Shown here: piece after piece, positions 62,697 through 64,000 of the stretch
How positions within the stretch are numbered: position 1 is the first letter of the stretch
Layout: each line of letters begins with the position of its first letter
DNA from: Desulfitibacter alkalitolerans DSM 16504
GTDB lineage: Bacteria > Bacillota > DSM-16504 > Desulfitibacterales > Desulfitibacteraceae
NCBI RefSeq assembly: GCF_000620305.1
Contig: NZ_KK211100.1
Coordinates: forward strand, 1,135,275-1,199,274
Direction of reading: 5' to 3'
DNA: 64,000 bases
Program-made: the position numbers and the translations under genes
The notes under the pieces: model-generated
Database searches by the model: none
Told to the model about the DNA's origin: nothing
The model's input: only the letters and a program-made list of their open reading frames with translations

Positions 62697-64000
62697 ATGG
62701 AAATGACCGAGACCTTTGTGTACCAATCCTATTATATTGCTCTTTTTCACGTTCTTGCCCTGTTTTTGCTTGTCTTTATCAACGCCGTGATCTATCTTAA
62801 AGCGGTGAAAAGTCCCTTGCTTTCCTCGTTTTTTGTATTGCAGGGCATACTTGCCCTCTGGATTGTATCTAAGATCCTGAAAACATTTGCACCAAATGCC
62901 ATCCTGAAGTTTTTCTTTGTGGTTTCTCAATATGCAGGTGTTTGCTTTTTAGGTGTGGCTCTTATTGTCTTTGCCCATATTTATGCCAACGGCGTCAAGC
63001 CCTCCAAGAAGCTTATGCTGCCCCTGTCTATCATATCCGCTCTTTTTTTTCTGATAATTGTCACAAATCCTCTCCATTATTTATTTTATACTCATTTTGA
63101 TTTTTGGGGAGACAGCTTTGGACCGCTTTTTTATTTATTTCAAGGCTTTAGCTTTTCATTATTTGCAATTGGGGTTATTTTATGTGCAAAGAGGTTTTTT
63201 GGCCGATTCAGCCCAAAACCCATTCAAACCCTTTTGCTTACTACTGCCATAGCCATACCCATGATTGCCAATATTCTTTATGTGTTCCGCTATTTCAAGA
63301 AAATTTTTGGCTTTTCCCCACCCTTTGACATAACACCCATGTCCGCATCTGCATCCCTCATTATATTTGCCTTTGCCACTTTTAAGCTTCAATTCTTTGA
63401 TAATCTTAAAATTGCCCGCAGGGCTGCTTTATCCAATGTGCCGGAAGGTATCCTGCTTACAACAGGAGATAGAATTGCAGGTTTTAACGAGACTTTTATA
63501 AAAATGCCTGCTGCCGGTCAACTTATTCCCCAGGGCAAAAAAAGCCTAGTCAGTGCTTCAGGCAATGGCACCTTCAAGGAAAATCAAAAACTGTCTTTTG
63601 CCTTTGATACAAACAAGGGTCAGGATTTTATTTACCAAACGGGAAATGATAATTACATAAGGGTTATTTACCGACCCATAACACAAAAATCATTCTGTGG
63701 AGCATTTATCCGCTTTATTGATGTTACAGTAAAGCAGACCATTCTAAAAAAATTGCAGATGAGAAATGCTGAGCTGCAGTCAGCCAATCAGCAGTTAGAG
63801 CTTCAAGCTGAAATAAAAAAAAGGCTTGTTGTTACCAGGACTTGCAATTTTATTGCCCAAGAAGCCCATGACATATTAGGGCATTCAATCATGCTTGCCA
63901 TTTCTTTATTGGAAATAGCTCGCCTGTCCAAGACAGATACCCAGGCAAGTGAATACATGCATAAAGCAAAAAAGATTTTATCTGACAGCTTAAAAGAAAT
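62697..64000 (+). CDS. NarX-type sensor histidine kinase, 3' end beyond window
   Basis: The frame runs from ATG 62697 (GGCGGAGG upstream) to the right edge without a stop, about 435 residues so far. The N-terminal 230 residues hold about seven helices similar to the HisK 7TM sensor region. A PAS-like segment follows (SNVPEGILLTTGDRIAGFNE), then a coiled coil and the dimerisation motif EAHDILGHSIMLAIS, with the phosphoacceptor His of the HisKA_3 type. The ATPase domain is outside the window. The partner regulator is expected to be NarL-like. Confidence 0.82.
   Translation, partial: MEMTETFVYQSYYIALFHVLALFLLVFINAVIYLKAVKSPLLSSFFVLQGILALWIVSKILKTFAPNAILKFFFVVSQYAGVCFLGVALIVFAHIYANGVKPSKKLMLPLSIISALFFLIIVTNPLHYLFYTHFDFWGDSFGPLFYLFQGFSFSLFAIGVILCAKRFFGRFSPKPIQTLLLTTAIAIPMIANILYVFRYFKKIFGFSPPFDITPMSASASLIIFAFATFKLQFFDNLKIARRAALSNVPEGILLTTGDRIAGFNETFIKMPAAGQLIPQGKKSLVSASGNGTFKENQKLSFAFDTNKGQDFIYQTGNDNYIRVIYRPITQKSFCGAFIRFIDVTVKQTILKKLQMRNAELQSANQQLELQAEIKKRLVVTRTCNFIAQEAHDILGHSIMLAISLLEIARLSKTDTQASEYMHKAKKILSDSLKE

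Overview
The window reads as a chromosomal segment of a low-GC, Gram-positive, anaerobic spore former of Clostridia grade. The signs are a complete [FeFe]-hydrogenase maturation set (hydG, hydE, hydF and a TM1266-type regulator), a Spo0E-like phosphatase, strong AGGAGG-type ribosome sites, SLH and copper-amine-oxidase-N surface proteins, the DUF1659/DUF2922/YvrJ/amidase cluster of Firmicutes, and a glutaredoxin gene with an in-frame UGA at its active site. The species cannot be named from the sequence. No rRNA, tRNA, CRISPR array, phage structural gene or intact transposase was seen.

Layout. 1-3.4 kb: two secreted IPT/TIG-type proteins. 3.5-4.6: a dispersed repeat and a MntA/HepT toxin-antitoxin pair. 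4.9-9.5: a cyclodeaminase-like protein, a membrane diguanylate cyclase, a beta-CASP nuclease and a type IV pilin. 9.6-11.7: a possible ComK-like protein and the amidase/YvrJ/DUF2922/DUF1659 cluster. 12.1-17.0: a ferritin-like protein, a large Cache-PAS-GGDEF-HD-GYP protein, a Phd/PIN pair with a clear promoter-operator, and TatA. 17.3-22.0: hydG-hydE-hydF-TM1266, preceded by a leader with a terminator. 22.0-25.7: an SNF2 helicase. 25.8-30.8: a decayed partial duplication, the predicted selenocysteine glutaredoxin, a SagB-like oxidoreductase, a serine hydrolase, a PrcB-like lipoprotein and Spo0E. 30.9-32.0: an XRE regulator and a third GGDEF protein. 32.2-44.7: one minus-strand hydantoinase/oxoprolinase operon (XRE-cupin regulator, hyuA, hyuB, cupin, peptide-type ABC transporter, Asp/Glu racemase, M24 peptidase).

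44.8-50.5 kb is the most unusual part. Small accessory genes (AbrB/RelE, a ribbon-helix-helix protein, an aspartic protease, a copper-amine-oxidase-N protein, AbrB/truncated PIN, VanW) are separated one by one by seven palindromic elements. Their ends look like integron attC boxes (RYYYAAC ... GTTRRRY), so the stretch reads as a gene-cassette array without an integrase. Further minus-strand accessory genes follow (MNT/HEPN pair, 42-bp tandem-repeat coiled coil, GrpB, a frameshifted pRiA4b ORF-3-like gene).

53.7-59.4 kb holds an alanine module: an AgcS symporter, alanine dehydrogenase with a well-formed sigma-54 promoter, a sigma-54 activator with an ACT domain, and an Ldh-family oxidoreductase. 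59.7-62.5 holds an SLH/GLUG surface protein and a lipoprotein. The right edge cuts a NarX-type histidine kinase.

Several short dispersed repeats recur and shape gene ends: a 147-bp element at 32.1 and 45.1 kb with fragments at 30.6 and 50.8 kb; a structured repeat at 3.5 and 58.2 kb; and a GGGACGGTTC REP-like element around hydE/hydF and at 25.8 and 29.3 kb. Some supply the last codons of neighbouring genes.
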